Shown here: positions 46,321-56,927 of the stretch, in pieces | How positions within the stretch are numbered: position 1 is the first letter of the stretch | How the letters are laid out: every line of letters starts with the position of its first letter | Assembly (NCBI GenBank): GCA_016808115.1 | Contig: JAEQBH010006828.1 | Coordinates: 268,349 to 332,348, forward strand | Length of the DNA stretch: 64,000 bases | Direction: 5' to 3' | DNA from: Tetrastigma voinierianum | Taxonomy: Eukaryota > Streptophyta > Magnoliopsida > Vitales > Vitaceae | Translations under genes and position numbers: made by a program | The notes under the pieces: generated by a model | What the model was told of the DNA's origin: nothing | The model's input: the letters and a program-made list of their open reading frames with translations, nothing else | Databases searched by the model: none

Positions 46321-47623
46321 TCGATTCAGCCCGTAGGTGTTCGAATCAACAAAATTTATGTGACGAACCTTTCTACCTGTCAGAGCATAGCTAATGCAAA
46401 GATAATGGCTCTAGGGTCTAACATAGGGATGGGTTTTCTTCGCACAAATGATTAACAGTTGGCTCAGAATGGTGAATTCAATTTGGATTTTAGGGTTTTG
46501 TAAAAACAATGGGTTTTAATGGTTGGAAACTGAAAACAAGGTGAAGAAAAATATAAAAAGAACTCCTTAAAGCATCGGGCCACTAGGTTTGAAATCCTAA
46601 GGTAACTGAGGGGTCCTCAGGTCCCTTCCTCGCGTTGGGAAGGATGACCTATAGTCATTTCCCGAACCGGATCTTCATTTGACACTAAAAACTGAACCGT
46701 AATAATTTTCCTTTTGAGATATAGCATTTATTGGACATAAATGCTCCTGCGCTAAAAATTCATCTCCTTGATCTACCTTATAGTTACAAATAAATTGAAA
46801 CTAATGAATCTCAATGGATCTAGCAATAAGCATCCACTGAACCTTAAAAGATTGCCAAGTACCGGTCAATCAAGGCACATCCAAGGGATTTAAACCTAGA
46901 TTGAGAAATAGAAACATAAATGGCAATGAATGCTTGCGTTAAAAACATGAGAACCAACAATGACACGATTCGAAGCCTATAGCCCTCCTTCAAGGATAAA
47001 GGGGTTTAGCCAACCATCCTCCTAGTCAGCCATCCTGTGGGTGTTCAAGGTGCGAGAAACAGGAGAGAAATAGTGGAGAAAATGAGAGAAAATAAAGAAG
47101 CTGAAAACTCCCGCCCAAATTTCGTATTTATGTTGCACGAAAAGTTCCTTCATTAAGGCAAATGGGCTTATAGCCCCTAAGAAAGCAAATTACCAAAATA
47201 TATGGAATACCACTATTACATGAAGGGTATTTTAGGAAAATCACAAAAAGAGGTCAAACTGGGTCAACTAGGGTCAAAATCGTAGAGGTCGTCGGGAAAT
47301 TTGCAACCTACTTAAATTCAGAGGTTTGCGAATTTTTCGCAACCTTGCAAAATTCCAGCTGCCCATTTTCCATTTTCTCGCTTCTATTTTTCCTCCGGTT
47401 TCTCTGACCGCAATACCGAGTTTAACTCGGATTCTTCATGCTTGAGTTGACACAATAATTTTGGCGAGTTTCGCTTGCAAAAACTACAAAAATAGCCACA
47501 AAATGCGATCAATAAGATAATGGACCTTAATGCAACCGGGTTAATTAAGTTGATTAGTACACAAAAAGTGCTCAAAACCTCCACAACTGTGGTTCAAAAT
47601 AAAGACTATCTGGGCACTAATCA
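46321..47623 (-). repeat. Remnant C 5' LTR
   Basis: About 1303 bp, TGATTAGTGCCCAG at 47623 to ...GGGCTGAATCGA at 46321. It is the same length class as the E LTRs. The terminal inverted repeat is present, the inner arm reading TTGATTAGTACACAAAAAGT on the plus strand near 47550. GCGAA words are sparse (47325-47360). Confidence 0.75.
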
Positions 47624-48398
47624 ATCCTCGAGTAGTCAGGGGTACTTAGGTAATTATGCGAAGAAAATTCATTCTCGTGGTTTGATATCTGGAACTCTTT
47701 AGACTCACACATTACTTATAGCCTATACTTGCAGATTATTTTGCACAACTGAAAAAGTGCCTAACAAATTTTTTGCACTGTTGTCGAGGAATTACAATAT
47801 CTTGAATGACTAATTTTTTAAGGAGAAAGGGTTTTCACTACTTTAGGCATTTTTTTGTTTATTTTCGAGGAGATTGATTTTTAGGGAGATTTGAAAGTTC
47901 AAGGAAGAGGAAGAAACAACTTTTCTCCAAATTAGGGAGGATCAAATCCACCATTGAAGGGGGAATTGAAGAACAAAGCTTTAAAAAAACATCGCTTTGT
48001 TTTCTTTATCTTAGTTTTCTACTATGAACTTGTTGGATACTTTGACGGTGTAGTCAATGGTTTGATGTTGATCTAAACTCTATAAAATCTAGGTTGATTT
48101 GTGGACTATTATGTACTTATTTCTAGATCTTTAATATTTAAAATACATCTGCTGAAATTGTCACGGTTAGTATGTTCTTCTTGTCTATGTTGAATGTGCC
48201 ATATATTGAGGTAGAATATAGGACTATTCAACTTAATGTGAAAACATTAGTTGAATGCCTTCTCACTACTGGCATATTATGGTTTTTAAGAATCAAAGGT
48301 CACACTATCATATAGCCTTAGGTTCTTTATCGACCAACCTAAAGGTGTTCGATAAATCGACTAAGAGGGTTTGTCTTTACCGTTTAATTCCTTCACAG
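47624..48398 (+). mobile_element. Fragment L1: gypsy LTR end, primer site and leader
   Basis: Homologous by eye to 55100-55464. Shared order: GTGGTTTGATAT, TTTAGACTC/TTTAAGTCC, GAAAAAGTGCC, then TTTTTTGCACTGTTGTCGAG, AATATCTTGAATGACTAAT and CACTACTTTAGGCATTTTT. The TTGCACTGTTGTCGAGGAAT stretch looks like a decayed TTGGCGCCGTTGCCGGGGAT primer site. Element D interrupts it at 48394-48398. Confidence 0.5.
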
Positions 48399-49907
48399 TG
48401 ATTAGTGCCCAAAAGTGTTATTTGATCCCTATTTTTTAATAGGTTTTGAGTAATTCTTGTGTACTAATTGTTATACCAACCCAATTGACATGTTCGGGTC
48501 CCTATTGCACTAATGTCGATCAGATTCCGAGGCTGTTTTTTCAGAGTTTTTGCAGAATCGAAGCCACCATCATGTCAATCCAATCATAACAAAGCTCCGC
48601 TGATTTCCATCAATTTCATATGGTCTTCTATCAATTTCAAGCAGTTTCTAGAATGAAGAATTTCAAAGCATGAAGAAATGGAATATTGCAGTGGGAATAA
48701 TAGTAGCAGGAGCCAATGGAACAAGAGAGGGCCGCAAGACGGGGAATGTGTTGAATTTCGCTTACGGTGATAGCTTAAAATTTCGCATCTCAAATAGAAA
48801 ATTTTCGCTATGCCATATTTTCGCTATGATAGCGAAAATTCACTATCATAACGAAAGTTACTGTGCATAGCGAAAATTCAAATTTTCGTTATGCCAGTAA
48901 TTTTCGCTATGATACGTATGATACGAAATTCACTATGCATAGCTAAATTGGTCATTCTCCGATTTTGATCCAAACGACCCCGTTTTGTGTAATTCCCATT
49001 TTGCCTTCAATGTAATCATATTATTTTGGTTATTTTGGTATTTCACACATCTTGTAAGGCTATATAAGCCACTTTATGGACAAGTTGTAACCCTAACTTT
49101 TCAATCTTTCACCATGCAAATTTTCAGTTTACGCTTTCTCTTCTCTCCTCTTTCTCTTATTTTTCTGCCACCAAACACCTCCGAGGATGACAACCTGCAG
49201 GATGCTCGCTGCACCTCTTCCTCCTTGGAAGAGGAGGGCCATCAGAATGTTTGAAGGTAAAAACACTGTCCTCATGTTTTTCACGCAAGCATTTATTCCC
49301 TTTTTCTGTTTCAGTATCTCACGTTTTAGGTTTGAATCACTGTGATGTACCCCGAGTGGCCGCATTTGGCAAGCTTTTCAAGGTTCGGATGCTTAATGTT
49401 AGATCCATCGATGCCCAATTAGTTGTCATTTACAGCCCTCGCAGTTAGATCAAGTGATAGTTTTGAATCGCTTTTGAAACATTAAGGGGTAATAAATGCT
49501 AAGCATTAGAAGAAATAATTCTTGCAGTTTAGGTTTTAATGCCAAATGAAGAGCCGGTTCGGGAAATGACTATATGTCATCATCCCCAACGCGAGGAAAA
49601 AGACCCGAGGACATGTTGAATGCCTTAGAACCCTAAACCAATGGCCCGAGACTTCAAGGAGTTCTATTTTACATTTTAACTTGTTTTTATTTTCAGTTTT
49701 AAACCATCAACTCCCCTGTTTTTACCAAAAGCCTTAAAATCCAAACCAAATTCACCATTTTTTACTTCACTTAAATCATTTGTACGAAGAAAACCCATCC
49801 TCAGTTCGACCGACCGCTTATGCTACAAAGAGCTTCACCACGGCAAGAGGAGGAAAATAGGAAGCAAATTTCGTTGATTCGGATCACTCCTACCGTGGCA
49901 CGAATCA
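48399..49907 (+). repeat. Element D 5' LTR
   Basis: TGATTAGTGCCC to ...GTGGCACGAATCA, 1509 bp. GCGAAA words are dense at 48755-48945, e.g. GCTATGATAGCGAAAATTC. It pairs with 53321-54829. Confidence 0.85.
48755..48945. repeat. Cluster of GCGAAA/TTTCGC words (D 5' LTR)
   Basis: Alternating ATTTTCGCTATG and ATAGCGAAAATT units, roughly every 20 bp, in both senses, able to fold into stacked hairpins. The D 3' LTR equivalent is at 53690-53850. Confidence 0.8.
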
Positions 49908-49930
49908 AGGCGCCGCTGTTTGACGGTGCC
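49908..49930 (+). other. Element D primer binding site (tRNA-Asp type)
   Basis: AGGCGCCGCTGTTTGACGG and then TGCC follow the LTR end directly; the first base is A rather than T. Recognisably the same site as in B and E. Confidence 0.75.
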
Positions 49931-50159
49931 TAAGTACATTTGACGAAGCCAGGGAACACTTTTGCGATCCTCATCACAAGTTTTGGTGAATTTCTTTATC
50001 ATTTTACAGTCATTTTTAGTTTTATTTCACTGTTTAAAAAAAAAAAAAGTTGTTGCAGGATCGTTGGGTTGCCCTGCTGGGCTGCAGAATCCATTTTCGA
50101 TCAAAATTCAAGGCAAGCCAAGACAGATCAGGGGAAAATTGACTTGATCAAATGGAACA

Positions 50160-51080
50160 CCTAGAGGAGAACAATACAGTCAATACAATTCATGGAGGGT
50201 AACCCTAGAGCATATGTCCATGAGGGATTACATAAACCAAATATGGCAAAGTCAAAGAACTGTGAGAGGAACCTAAGTGAATATAGTCCATGAGGACTAT
50301 AGAAACCAATGATGAATTCACCATATGGCGTGCTTACAACCATAATTTGGGAATCAACTACACCAATTCCTCATGGGAACCAAGACCTCCACAATATGCT
50401 CCTCTTAAACCTCCATTTTATGCTTCTCGACCCTCGCCATTCTCGTACCCACTACGCCAATCCCTCCATTCGAACAAGCCATTGGACCTTACCCGATAGT
50501 GGATGACTTTGTGGTAGAGAATAAGGAGATTAATGCCCATTCGAATCAGAGAATTGTCACTGTGGAAGACAATTTGAACAAGAAAATAGATGGGCTGAAA
50601 AATGACTTTGAGAATAAATGGGACAACCTGCAAGACTCCATTGAAAACCTCATCAATCAACAACAATGTCCACTGCAGGAGGAGTGCTAAAGTGATATCT
50701 ACGGGTGGAGGAGCATGTCAATGTGCCTACATCGTGGCTCATAAAGGATTTTATTGAAATAATCAAGGTTGTCTCGAATCCTCGACACGCGGTGCTGTTG
50801 TTTTTCCAAGAGAGAAGAAAGCAGAAAATCCTTCCTTATAACTGAGGAGGCAAGGAAACAAAAAGCAGTGGGAAGAGCCCAAAAGAATGTCCTTCAACCA
50901 ATTCTACGTAATTGAACCCCACTCAAGCATCGCTTCAAGCCACCAAAAACAAACCACTCCGCGCAGCCCTCAGCTGGACAAAGTTGTACATATCGCCGAC
51001 ACCGCAAAGAAACCCAAACCAAAGAAGACTCCGCTTCAAAACCCATGCTACCCATCATCAGCTTGTACATCGTAGTTAAT
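50160..51080 (+). pseudogene. Element D Gag remnants
   Basis: Two recognisable ends of Gag remain. The N-terminal part around 50210 reads MSMRDYINQIWQSQRT, comparable to MRDNIHPPR in E. The C-terminal coiled-coil at 50499-50690 has NQRIVTVEDNLNKKIDGLKN, DFENKWDNLQDSIENLINQQ. The Gag core with YQCWER/WMLVNHFY is absent. A short weak frame at 50887-51075 was not recognised. Confidence 0.65.
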
Positions 51081-51504
51081 GGCCACCGGTGAGCCTTTGC
51101 CACTACATCGAAGACACAAGGGAATACTGAGAATTTGGTGATGGTGCACAATGGTTGAGTTCGGGTGCGGGTTCGGACTGGAGCACTCCGACCTCGGCAA
51201 TCTCTAGCTCGCGAATTCCAAAGAAATTCTCCAAATGCCTAAGGAAAGGGTCGGGGAGCACAGCCTCTAATTTTTGCTTTAATTCTTCTTTATTTCATTT
51301 TATCGTATTTATTTGATTTTTTTAATTTCTCTCTTAGATTTTGCCTAATTTTTAAGTTAATCTTCGTTTCTAGCTTATTTTTCACTTTTTCTCGCAATTT
51401 TTCTTTAATTTTTTCTTATATTAATTTTTGCAGCTTTAAGTGCAATTTCGCTTCTGACAAGAAATCAAGCAAAAGGAAGCATAATGAAAATCAGCAGAGA
51501 AGGG

Positions 51505-51600
51505 GAATTTCGCAACCATTGCGAAATTTTCGCAATGGTAGCGAAATTGCAATTTCGCTATCATAGCGAAATTTCGCTATGGTAGCGAAATTGCGCATTT
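51505..51600. repeat. GCGAAA palindrome cluster in D interior
   Basis: The densest copy of the word in the window. 51549-51594 is a 46-bp near-perfect palindrome (GCAATTTCGCTATCATAGCG on the left; two mispaired positions). It is preceded by TTGCGAAATTTTCGCAATGG. A weaker set follows at 51735-51800. Unlike the others it lies in the interior, not the LTR. Confidence 0.85.
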
Positions 51601-52580
51601 GGTGCCCAGCCAGCGTGCATAAAAGCAACAAAGGAGGTAAGTAAAAAACTGCTTTTTTTATATATATTAAAAAAATTCTCTAAAAAAAGTTTTTATTTTT
51701 TTTTATTTTAAAAAAAAAAAAGAAATCAATCATTGGTAGCTTAAATTTTGCTAGCAAATTTCGCTTATAATGTTATAAATTTTCATTATTGCGAAAATCC
51801 CCACTGCTTGCATTCCGATTTGTTTCGCTCTATAGCTTTTTCATCCGAACTCCGTTTTAGGCGTTCTTGGTTCCGTTGGAAATCTCATAGAGTGTAGAAT
51901 CAAAATATGGCCAGAAAGAACACTTTTGAAATTTTTATGAATGTGTAATTTTCAAAATGCTCCAACTGGTCACTTTTTTCCTCTCTTTTCTTCTCCTAAC
52001 TTGTTTGTTTGAAGCCCAAACAGAGTGAATAAGGTGTCAATGGAAAGCTTGCAAAATCTCCTATCCAACAACGATCACATCTCATCAAGGAGGTAACACT
52101 TTCTTCCCTAACTTTCCAATCCAGTTCCATTTCTATTAATCGAGATGTTCGGGGTTTGGGGAGAGTTAGCGAAGGAAGTGGCTTTGTATTTATGTTTTTG
52201 TTATTATTTTGAGCAGCTCCATTTTGTGATGTCCAAAGGGCTTGCCGGGTCTCCCTTTCTATAAAGTCGTTATACTATACAACTTACTTTTCAAAACTGA
52301 CCCATTTTGCAACCAAATTTTTTGTGGTATCGCTTAACCCCGCAAGTTGGAAAATTGAAACTTTGTCCAATTCTATTGATGTTAGATTGGTTCCATGCTT
52401 GGTTGAGTGAATGATTAGTTGAATTCTTATTGATTTCGACCTTTTTCTTCTACCTTTAGCCACACACTGAGCACATTAGGTTTCAATGATAGGCTGAAAA
52501 ACTGCGCAACCTCCTTTACTTTGCAATAACCTATCCTAGTGTTGTTGACTACCTTTAATAGGTTAAGGAACCTTGTGGAA
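51600..52580. other. Element D interior, non-coding
   Basis: AT-rich, with poly-A and poly-T runs at 51655-51725. No coding motif. TTTTTCATCCGAACTCCGTT at about 51838 is followed by CCGTTGGAAATC, unlike the surrounding DNA but not identified. Confidence 0.5.
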
Positions 52581-53310
52581 AGAAGGCCAATGCGTCTTTG
52601 AAAAAAAAAAAAAAAGAATAAAAATTGCAACGCTTTGCTTTGAAACCCGAGCACGGTCCGAGGGGTATATGGCGAAAGCCTTTAAAGCCTGGTGCCCTAA
52701 ACCTTAATCGTCAGGAGCTCGCCGACTGAAGGTTCGCCATACGGGTGGACGGGGTGGAGTTTTAGCAAGTCAGAGGGTGCCGGAGGCCAAATCATTCAAG
52801 TCCGGTGAAACCCGAAGAGTTAGTGGTCAAAAGATCCTCATGACTGCGCCCTAAGCCTTAATCAAGCTGGGAGTCACTCCAGATCCCGTTACATGGACTT
52901 TCGTGAGGTCGGTGCCTCAAAGATTGCACCCTACAACACCAAAAGAATTGTGGAATAAGAGAAGGGTCCCATCTATTTAGGTTGGTTAGCATATCAGGTT
53001 GTATGTGAGCTAGGTTTGGGGAGAGGCTTTTAGCAGCTTTATCATGAGAACTGATCAAACAAACACTTAGATTTCGTGGAAGTTTCGGTTGATTCAATTC
53101 AGACGGAGACTCTTTGATACTCAATTTCAGGATGCATTCATCCTCTCATGATAGTTATCGACACGCATTGATTATTCTTACTTAGGGGTTATAGCATTAC
53201 TCATTCACAACCTTTTGAAATATATAATTTTGTGAACATTATTTTGTTATCATTTTGTATGCTCTCTCTTTATTTTTCTCAGATTGCTAAGGGACTAAAG
53301 AATGTGCCTG
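52581..53310 (+). other. Element D 3' untranslated region with conserved block
   Basis: Block 52580-52900 has an A-rich tract, GCACGGTCCGAGGGGTATAT, GGCGAAAGCCTTTAAAGCC, GCCCTAAACCTTAA and GGAGCTCGCCGACT. It is the same order as E, and as A and B on the minus strand. Confidence 0.65.
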
Positions 53311-53320
53311 TTTGTGGGGG
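53311..53320 (+). other. Element D polypurine tract
   Basis: TTTGTGGGGG directly precedes the 3' LTR; GAATGTGCCTG before it matches E and the site at 34006-34040. Confidence 0.65.
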
Positions 53321-54829
53321 TGGATTAAGGCTCCAAAAGCATTTTGATCCCTATTTTTAATAGGTTTTGAGCACTTTTTGTGTACTAATTGTTATAATTA
53401 ACCCAATTGACATACCGTCCCTATCGCACTAATGATTGCATTCCGAGGTCAAGCTTTAGTTTCTTGCTGTGAATCAGCCAAATTATCATGTCAATCCAAT
53501 CATAACAAAGCTCCGCTGATTTCCATCAATTTATATGGTCTTCTATCAATTTCGAAGAAGCCGGGAATGAAGAATTTCAAAGCATGAAGAAAATGGAATA
53601 GTGCAAAGGGGGAATAGTAGCAAAGCAGGAGCTAATGGAACAAAGAGGTCACGAGCTTGGGAACAAGTGACTAAGAGGAGAGCAGCGTAAAATTTCGCAA
53701 TCCCAGCGAAAATTTCGTTATGCCATATTTTCGCTTATGATAGGTTCTGCTTATCATAGCGAAGTTGTCGAGGCAGCGAAATTCAAATTTTCGCTATGCC
53801 CAGAAATTCTCGCTTATGATAGCTTAAATTTCGCTATGCATAGCTTAAAATTGGTCGCTTCCTTGATTTTGATCCAAACGACCCCGGTTTGTGTAATTCC
53901 CATTTCAATTTCAATGTAATCATATTATTTTGGTTATTTTGGTATTTCACACATCTTGTAAGGCTATATAGTTTACTTTATAATGTTGTAACCCTAACTT
54001 TTCAATCTTTCACCACGAGCTTTTCTTTTAGGGTTTACAGCTTTTCTCTCTTTCTCCTCTTTCTTATTTTCCTAGCTACTCAAACACTCCTCCGAGGATG
54101 ACAACTCGTGAGGATGCTTCGGGCTAGACCTCTTCCTCCTTGAAGGAGGGCCACCGGTGAATGCTCAAGGTAAAAACACCATTCCTATGTTTTTTCAATG
54201 CTAGCATTTATTCCTTTTTCTCGTTTCTCAGATTCCCACGCTTAGGGTTCAATCATCGTGATGTACCCCGAGTGGCCGCACTTGCAAGCTTCAAGGTTCA
54301 AGTGATGCCATCGTTAGATCCACTGATGCCCAATTAGTTGTCATTTATGAGCTCCTGCAGGTTAGATCCAGTGATAGTTTTAACTGTTTTGAAACATTAA
54401 GGGGTAATAAATGCTATACATTAGAAGAAATAATTTTAGGGTTTAGGTTTTAATGCCAAATGAAGAGCCTGATCGAAAATGACTATATGTCATCATCCCC
54501 AACGCGAGGAAAAAAACCCGAGGACATGTTGGATGCCTTAGAACCCCAAACCAAAGGGCTCGAGACTTCAAGGAGTTCTATTTACATTTTAACTTGTTTT
54601 TATTTTCAGTTTTAAACCATCAACTCCCCTGTTTTTACCAAAAGCCTTAAAATCCAAACCAAATTCACCATTTTTTACTTCACTGAAATCATTTGTACGA
54701 ATAAAACCCATCCTCGTGTTTGAACTGGGGACCGCTTATGTCAAGTAAGAAATACTACGGCAAAGTAGGAGGAAAATAGGAAACAAATTTTGTTGATTCC
54801 TTGATCACCCTACCGTGGCACGGTAATCA
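53321..54829 (+). repeat. Element D 3' LTR
   Basis: Starts TGGATTAAGGCTCC (decayed TGATTAGTGCCC) and ends CACGGTAATCA. It is the partner of 48399-49907. Confidence 0.82.
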
Positions 54830-54834
54830 ACAAG

Positions 54835-55464
54835 CACTCAATATATACTAAAGGAATCGAAAGATAGAAAGTGTGTAACCAAGAATAAAAGTTGAGATTA
54901 CATAATTTACACTCGACCGACATTTTAAGTGATGGTATTTCAAGTTGAGCATTAAGTTTGACACTGCATAATAGGAATCATATAAGCCCTAGTGCTTCCT
55001 TCTTTGTTTGAATTCATATTTTTAAATTTAGTTCTTATTTTCTTATTTTCTTTCTCATTCCTTAGGTTAGTTTAGTTTAATTTCCCATATCATCTTGTTT
55101 TCCTTAGCTTAAATAGTAAAATCCTTGAGTAGTTGAGTTAGTTAATTAAGCAAAGCAAGACCATTCCTGGTGGTTTGATATTCGGATTCTTTAAGTCCAC
55201 AATATTACTTGTGGGCTCGTATAATTGCGGATTATTTTTCACAACAGAAAAAGTGCCAAACATGTTTTTTTTTGCATTGTTGCCTAGGAATGACAATATC
55301 TTGAATGACTAATATTTTAATGAAAAAGGGTTTTTACTACTTTAGGCATTTTTCTGCTTATTTTCGAAGAGATCATTTGAGAGATTTGAAAGTTCAAGGG
55401 AAGATGAAGTTCATTTTCTACAACAGGAGGATCAAATCTTCTTTTCTCGAGAGAAAAGTATTCA
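54835..55464 (+). mobile_element. Fragment L2: gypsy LTR end, primer site and leader
   Basis: Continues L1 beyond the D insertion, then from about 55100 repeats the L1 sequence: LTR-end-like part, TTTTTTTGCATTGTTGCC (decayed primer site, about 55266) and leader. It is cut at about 55464 by the truncated M LTR. Confidence 0.45.
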
Positions 55465-56908
55465 ACAAGTGTTGGGATTTATGGAGACCATCGACAAACC
55501 AGACGTTTTTACGGGCTGTCAAAGGTTAATTGTAAATTGTGCAATAAACTCATGTTTTGGTACGTATGAGGCCGGGAATGGCTATGGAATTCGGGTTCAA
55601 AAAGTGGAATCGATGTTGGGTAGTGGCTGTGAACAGTAACCCGAGGGTTTCACTGTTCACGTGAATAATGTTCATGAAATATTTTCATGAGAAATTGTGT
55701 TTGGATGAGTAATTCAAATTAAATTGCTCGTGTTTGTTAATTAGCCCACGTGAGCTAATTTTTTTGTGTAATGAATTGAATGGTGTGGAAATATGGATGG
55801 TTTGAGTTGGTTGATCAAAGAAAGGTAGGTTAATACATGATTTTAATATGTTAACATAGTGTCACAATTATATAAAAATATAATCAGGTTTCAGAGCCAT
55901 TGGAAATGGAATTGTGATTAGTTCAAGTGAGCTTATTTGGGAGTTGCTTGATTGAAATTGCATGACATGTTTGTGTGATTTAATTTATGTAAATATATGC
56001 ATGATGATATATTTTTCATGTGTCAGATGAAAACATAGGAATGGCATAATGCATTTTATATGCAATCTGGTAACTCTAGGAATTGTGTGTGAGTGCATGA
56101 CATGGATTTTCAAAACGAACATGATCGTGGAAAGGAATTTCACATGATGAATTTCCAGAATGGGGTTGGTAGATCATTCAAAGATAATACTTCTGACGAA
56201 CCATGACCGCTTTCTGGGTTAAGTTCTCCAACACATTCACGAGGGTAGTCTCATATTTTACCGACATTCGTAAAGGTATTTTCAATAACAACATGTTTTG
56301 TTTTGAAATTATGTTTTCTCATACATGGCTTAGGTGGTGAGGGAGCTTCCGTGAGGACTCGAGACATGGGTTGGTTTGGTTTAGACATTCAAGTAGGATC
56401 ACGAATTTGCTTGAATGTGTATTTACTTCTCAGAGCATCGCATATGAATTTAGTGCTCGAGTAACCCATTTGTGTGGTGATTCCACTCCATCGGGCGATA
56501 GCCTGCCCTTGGTCGAGGGATATTATTTCAGGTACAGGGAGCGCACGAGGAGACGGCTCATCCTAGAGGCCAAGTTTGAGAAGAAAGCCGGGTTGTGGCT
56601 TTGGTGTTTTAGTTGGATACATGTATTAGAATGTTTTAAACTTTTAATATATGTTGTATATGAGTAATTCATTAACTCTCGAACCATTCTATAGTCGTAT
56701 ATATAGATGGGTATCAGGTACGGGCCCAAGTGGTCGCTTGTACTCATGATATTGATGTTCGGGACAGGTTTGTATACGGGCAGAGCCCCCGCACAAAGGA
56801 GACTCTGCCCGATTTTCTCGAGAGATGCTCCGTCACCCGACATTCCAATGCAGTGCGCGTTTCGGGTTGACGATTAGGTCAATCCGACCCCGGCCTGGGG
56901 GTGTCACA
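55465..56908 (+). repeat. Element M 5' LTR, truncated at its start
   Basis: Matches 62335-63754 throughout, e.g. TGGCTATGGAATTCGG, GATTGAAATTGCATGACATG and the ACTCGAGACATGGGT block. It ends GGGGGTGTCACA. Confidence 0.85.
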
Positions 56909-56914
56909 GCCTTT

Positions 56915-56927
56915 TGGTATCGTGAGC
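56915..56927 (+). other. Element M primer binding site (initiator tRNA-Met)
   Basis: TGGTATCGTGAGC is TGGTATCAGAGC with a small change, complementary to the 3' end of plant initiator tRNA-Met. It lies seven bases after the LTR end. Confidence 0.8.

Larger units (their letters stand above)
48399..54829 (+). mobile_element. Element D: Athila-like derivative with only Gag remnants
   Basis: 6431 bp: LTRs 48399-49907 and 53321-54829 (both 1509 bp), primer site 49908-49930, a short interior of 3.4 kb and polypurine tract 53311-53320. The interior keeps a Gag leader part and coiled-coil segment, but no Gag core, protease or pol. Flanks are CACAG (left) and ACAAG (right), which agree if one A is missing on the left. 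It is inserted in fragment L1. Confidence 0.82.

Noticed and set aside
48755..48945. Possible CRISPR-like array of GCGAAA units
   Set aside because: Units are short, both-sense, irregularly spaced and without constant spacers, and lie in LTRs of a plant retrotransposon.
53889..54101. Phe/Leu-rich frame resembling a membrane peptide (also 48985-49254)
   Set aside because: Both are T-rich LTR sequence of D; the frames do not agree between the two LTRs.
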